A stretch of 64,000 nucleotides of DNA from positions 1,261,443 through 1,325,442 of the forward strand of contig CM053253.1 of the NCBI GenBank assembly GCA_028583405.1, in the 5' to 3' direction. Origin of the DNA: Pogonophryne albipinna. Taxonomy: Eukaryota > Chordata > Actinopteri > Perciformes > Artedidraconidae. Below the pieces are notes generated by a model. It ran no database searches, was not told the origin of the DNA, and saw nothing but the letters and a program-made list of their open reading frames with translations. Of the stretch, positions 12,901 through 18,900 are shown piece after piece. Numbering within the stretch: the stretch's first letter is position 1; every line of letters begins with the position of its first letter. Both the position numbers and the translations under genes were made by a program.

Positions 12901-15900
12901 ATGAGGAAAAAAAATGGAATTTCCGAGATTTTCAGGAAAAATATATAATTCTGAGAATTTCAGAAATTCTTTTAGCATTTCCAGATCTCAAACACTTTTG
13001 CATAACAAACATCAAATGAATAATTACTATAGCAGCGAGGTACAGTTATCTAATGAGTATCTACTATCTGGACGGTATGATTCCTCTCACCTTCAGAGTG
13101 GAGTCGCGGGTCCTTGCAGCGGTTGTTATCAGAGGGAAATCCGTCGGACGTGAGCTCAGAATCACTTTCTGTTAAAGCTTCACTCTCAGAGAACAGCGTG
13201 GCCTCTTCAGCTCCCAGAGCCTGAGACACAGCAAGGGCTCAATATTAAATAATCACAACATGGGCTGTTTACACAACGTCACAAAAACTAAGCTTTTTTC
13301 TATTTAAAAATTAGGTCCGAATTTTTTGAGATTTCAGAAAAAAGTTGAGAATTTTGCGATTCTTTGATAAAACTCAGAATTCTGAGATTTTATTAAAAAA
13401 AGAAATAAATGAGATTTTTCCTTAAAAAATTGAGAATTCTTGAGATTTTTAGAAAAAGTGAGAATTTAGATTTTCTTTAAACAGTGAGAATTTAGAGATT
13501 TTCTTTAAACAGTGAGAATTTAGAGATTTTCTTTAAACAGTGAGAATTTAGAGATGTTTTGATAAAAGTGAGAATTTAGAATTTTTTTGATAAAATGTTG
13601 TCAGAATTTTGATAAAAGTCGAAAATCTGAGATTTTCCTGAAAAAAAGTGATAATTTTTGCAATTCTTTGATAAAAGTCAGAATTTGGAGATTTTCCTGG
13701 AAAAAAATGAGAATCCTCAGATTTTAGTAAAAGTGATAATTTTGCGATTTTTTGATATAAGTGAGAGTTTTTAGATTTTCATGAAAAAGTGATAGTTTTG
13801 AGAATTACCGATTTTTACATAGAGTTTTTTATTGTTGCTCTATTAATGTAATGTAAGGGGCTGTGTTGGTTAATACACAGGTGTGCCTCCCTTTGTGTAC
13901 AGAAAGCACGTGACAATAACGAAGTCCTGTTTCGTTTACATTTTGAGATTTTCAGAAAAAAAGTGAGAATTTTGAGATTTTCTTTAAACACAATGAATAA
14001 GCATGTAACATCCGAATGTCATGCTAAGAGCACAGTGTTGAAGTATTCAGTACAACAACATATTTTGACACGGCTCCTGTTCACTGACCTGGGTAAAAAC
14101 ATGCTGCGCCTCCAGGGGCGGGCAGGGCAGAGCCAGCAGGGTCAGAACCAGCTTCCTGAACCCTGATCCGGGCTTAGTGTCCTTCAGTGCGCTGGCCCAG
14201 TGCTCCTCCAGAGGAACCTAAGATAAGAAGAAGTACTTTTTATGAGGAAATGTTTGCAGCAGCATACAATCGAAATTAAAAGTACAATATCTCAATACAA
14301 ATAAAATAGCATTACGAAAAAAAGTAGAAAATATACAAGTTGAATTACATATTTTTATTTGTATTTTCTTGCACTATTTTATCTGTTTTATTGATTAGAT
14401 TTATTTTGAATGTGGAAAACAACAATACAAAAATGTAACATGAGAATTATTATACAATACAAAATCAATCAGTGTCAAATTAATATACAAAAATATTACT
14501 GATTCTAAATTAGATATAAACAGATGATCTACTTAATTACACATCCGAGAAGGGGTGGGAAGAAGTTTACACTTATTTAATCCCCCCTTTCTCCCAAAAA
14601 CCAAATTACTAACATATATATTTGTTTCTTAAAGGTAGGTAGGTAAGAATGGAGAAAGCAGCTCGAGTGCGCTAGAGTTTGAAAGTACGCTGCCCCTTCC
14701 TTCAGACTTCCTCACAGAGCCCCTCCTCCAACACACACGAACGCGCACATGACCAATGAGGGCACGAGATCAGTTTGTGCCCAGATGGAAGGCTGACAGG
14801 CAGGTAGGCCATCCAGTTACTTTAGCCGGCTCAGATGATTGGTCGTGCTTTTTACAGCGCCACGGCTTCGACAGATGATGACTTTGTAATGTATTTATTG
14901 TCAAAGCACTTCAGATATTCATTGCTATCAGGATGTTAAGAGCATTCCATGGAATATAACAACAAGTGTTTCTGAAGTGAATTACCGACCCCACCTTTAA
15001 AGAAATACATTTGTTATTGAAAAAAACAACAAATAAACAAACAAATGTTGTGTTGTACTGTTGGAGGAGCCTGTGACCTCAGATGATATATCTGCACTGT
15101 ATCTATGCACATCATCTTTTTCATATATGTCCTGCTTACTTGAAGTGAACGGTTATTTTGTGGTTTTTGAGTGTTCTTGAATTTTAATGTGTGAGTTTGT
15201 TTATACCTCGGGACTGTGGGAAACAGTATTTCCATCTTTCTGTGTGTACAAACATATTTTGAGATTGTCAATAAAGTTGACTTTGACAATAAAAGCCTTG
15301 AATCTTGAATAAGCATGTGTACCTGTGCAGAGTTCTCCCCCTCCTCAGCCTTCTGGTACTCCAGGAATTCAGCGATGAGTTCCTCCACCTCCTCGGAGCT
15401 GCAGATTCCCAGCGAAGTCCCGAGTTCCCCGACTGATTTCCCCGTCACTTCCTGTCTGCTCCGAGGGTTCAGCAGCTGAGAGATGCTCCGGAGAGTCTCC
15501 TCACCGAGAGGAAGCTTCTCTGCAATGCAACCTGCAGGCATACACAACAGGGACATTTACAATGTATAATAAGAGATGCCTCGACAAAGTCTGTTTTTAA
15601 ATTGCTTCTTAAAACTCTTCTCCTTAACGTTCGACACTTTTTAGCTTTTAAATTGTATATTGCTTTTACTATCTGGCTGTTGTGGTTTTACAATGGCCGT
15701 ACTATATCAATTGTTTAATGCTCAAATGAAAGATCAGTCGGATTTGTTTGTAATGCTTTTTCAAGTCACTCTTGAACATATTAATGATTATCTTTACAAT
15801 AGAAAATCAACCAGTAAATGTGAGTTTTGGTTGTTGTTATTGCTGTGTTTTATTTAAGCGTGTTGTTTTTGTGATTTTTAACATGTTAAGTGCCCGAAAA

Positions 15901-18900
15901 ACTTGATGGCGATCTGCAATAAGATCCCAAATCATCTGGTCCGTACCTGTGAGTGCGGCGTAGAAAGACAGCGCCTCCTCCTCGAACAGAGCCTCTGACT
16001 CCTTCAGGAAGTCTTCCACTGCTTTCCCTCCCAGATTGATCTCAGAACCAGACAGATGGAAACTCTTGTCTTTAAGGATTTTGGCGTCTCGTTCCTTGAG
16101 GAAGCGATCAGCAGCCTCAGGACGGAGGAAGTATGAGGTGTAGGTGCTCAGCAGTTTACTGGCCTCCTGCAGGATGAGCAGCATGTCGGCTCGGTCCGCT
16201 TCCTCCTCCGTCTGCAGGCGACTCTGGAAACTGTGCAGAGGTTTTAAAGCGTGCTGCAGGAACAGAAACGTGGCTCTGACTTTGGGATCCTGCAGCTGGG
16301 AGCAGACGGACTTGGCTTTCTCATCTTCGCCGTCACAAGACTTAAAGTACGCGATGAGATCCGTCCATACTTCCAATATGTTAGTGACTAACAGGCAGAA
16401 CTTAAGGCAGCCGGAGTTGAGATCAAACGGATCGTCTGCACTGATGTCTGAGCCGAAAACAGCCGCGAGGTCATCGTTCTTCGTAGAGCAGGAGGAGTGG
16501 TGGGTGTGCATGTCTACCATGAACTCTTGGACCTGATTGGAGAGCTCCTTGATCCCAGCGTGGCAGGAAGCATCAGCGATGGCGTACAGCCCTCCTATAG
16601 CGACTATATTGGGGTTGAGTTCCCTGAGTTGTGTGCAGATCTGCTCTGAATCCGCGCCATCGTCATCCGAATAAACAGCCACGAGATTATCCGTGTGCAA
16701 TCCGAACTTCTTCACCGTCTCCACCACCGCCGTGGCTTTTTTTTTCTCTCCGGTGCTGTCCTCTGACTGAAGAGCATCCAGAAATTGTAAGCAATGACCG
16801 GAGGCGTCGACGTCAAAAAACCCAACGAGGACCACGGACACGGTGTCGTCTTTTCCCAGCGGTTCCCCTCCGAAGATGTACAGGCAGTAAGGCGTGTGCT
16901 GGCAGGCGGAGGTGATATCTTTGGGATACTGAGACCCCAAACGACAGCGAGCAAAGAGTCGAGCCTTGTGTTCAGATTTAGCCGGGCCGGTGTAGCAGTG
17001 CCTGTTGATGAAGTTAACGGCGGCGGCGCTACAAGGCAGCGTTTCGGACAGCTGGCTCTGCCTCACGGTCTTCAGGTAGATTCGAGTCCTTTTCTTGTGT
17101 TTGTTAGTGTCCGCATGTCGCCGGAGTTCAACGGGGCCTCTCTGTAATGTCTTCAGGCTGCGGTTGCAGGAGCGGCAGTAGGTGTAGTTATCTCCGAGAG
17201 GACTCTGGTCGGCCCAGTCGTAAATATACATCCACTTTTCATTGAAAAGGAAATTACCGGATGAGCTCGGGAAATCCTCTGACAAAGCGAGAGGGAAACA
17301 TTTCGGTTAAAACCACAATGTGCTGCGTCATTTTATAATTAGTACATTTCAATTGCATTTATCCGACTCTAAGGACAACAAGAACAGTGCCGACTAGGGG
17401 TGTAACGGTTCACAGAAGTCACGGTTTGGTTCGTCCCTCGGTTTGGGGGTCACGGTTCGGTACGGGTTCGGTACAACAAGGAAAAGCAAAGAAAAGTCCC
17501 AAATGCATAATTTATTTGTAACAGTAGTGCAAGTTTGGGTATGAAAATAAGGAACTCTAACATTTGGAATCATTAACTGTATTACACAGTTAAAAACAAA
17601 CTACAAACAGTAACACACACACACACACACACTCAGATGGATATATTATTTATATTGGCTGATTTCATACAAAAAGGTTCAATAAGCTGAACAACTAAAA
17701 AGAATGTCTTGAAAATGTTAAAATAAATAATAAGGAAGTGTTTCAATCACAATCAATAAAAGGCAATACAGAACTGTATAACATCTCCTGATGTCAAAAT
17801 ATAAAATAAATACAATGGTAAATATAAAAACAAAATAAAATCTGTACCTTTAGGAGCAATGTCTAACATGTGTAATTAACTTGTGAGTGTGTGAGGCCAT
17901 TATGCCTAAATAAAGCTTTTCTCTAGTTTCAAGTTGTTCTTCTAAAAGATGAGTTTGTCTACGTTGTCAGCAGTGAGGGCAGATCTGGTGGCGGTAACTA
18001 TGTCACCTGCCGTCGAGAAAACCCTCTCGCTGGGGACTGAGACTGACTCTGATGTGATTGAGCATGTTTGACGTGTTACCACTAGCATACCGCACCGCTG
18101 TCGAACAACGCCGACACACCGTCCTCGTCCGATCCACAACTCGCACCCCATCATTGTTGTAGTCCACCCCATCATTGTTGTAGTCCACCCCATCGTTATT
18201 GTAGTCCACCCCATCATTGTTGTAGTCCACCCCATCATTATTGTAGTCCACCCCATCATTATTGTAGTCCACCCCATCATTGTTGTAGTCCACCCCATCA
18301 TTATTGTAGTCCACCCCATCATTGTTGTAGTCCACCCCATCATTGTTGTAGTCCACAGGGAACCCGAAATGTTCCCACACAGCTGATTCAAAAGAAGCAG
18401 GTGGGTCTTCTAGCTCCTGTGTGTTGTGTGAACTCGCCATAGCTAACTGTTCTTCTTCATGTATTGTGTTCGTTTTGTTCTTGTTCTTAATTTGTTATTT
18501 ACGGGCGGCTGGCTTTTAGGCGCAATACCGCCCCCTGGATTATAAATAGTGTAATACTGCCCTGAGTGACAGACTTTTTTCCCACTCGTAAAAACAGGCG
18601 TATTCGCCGTGTGACTGCATGTGCCGAACCGTGACGTCCGAACCGTGACGTTCGAACCGTGACGGTACGAATACGGATACCGTTACACCCCTAGTGCCGA
18701 CATATTCACTTCACTTGGTCACTAAAACCCTTTATGAACACAGTTAGAAATACACTACATTAATACAGTTTTGTACATTTAACGTTTTTAGATAGTAAGT
18801 GTAAATATGCACATTGACATTGAATTTGATCTCGTTGCACGATCATCGCTACGACCTCTGCTTTTACCACTCTTATTTATTTATTTGTGTCTATTGGTTA

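Noticed and set aside
18003..18440. The BED-finger frame as a host gene
   Set aside because: It lies inside a hAT element with exact ends and target duplication and is frame-broken after the finger.
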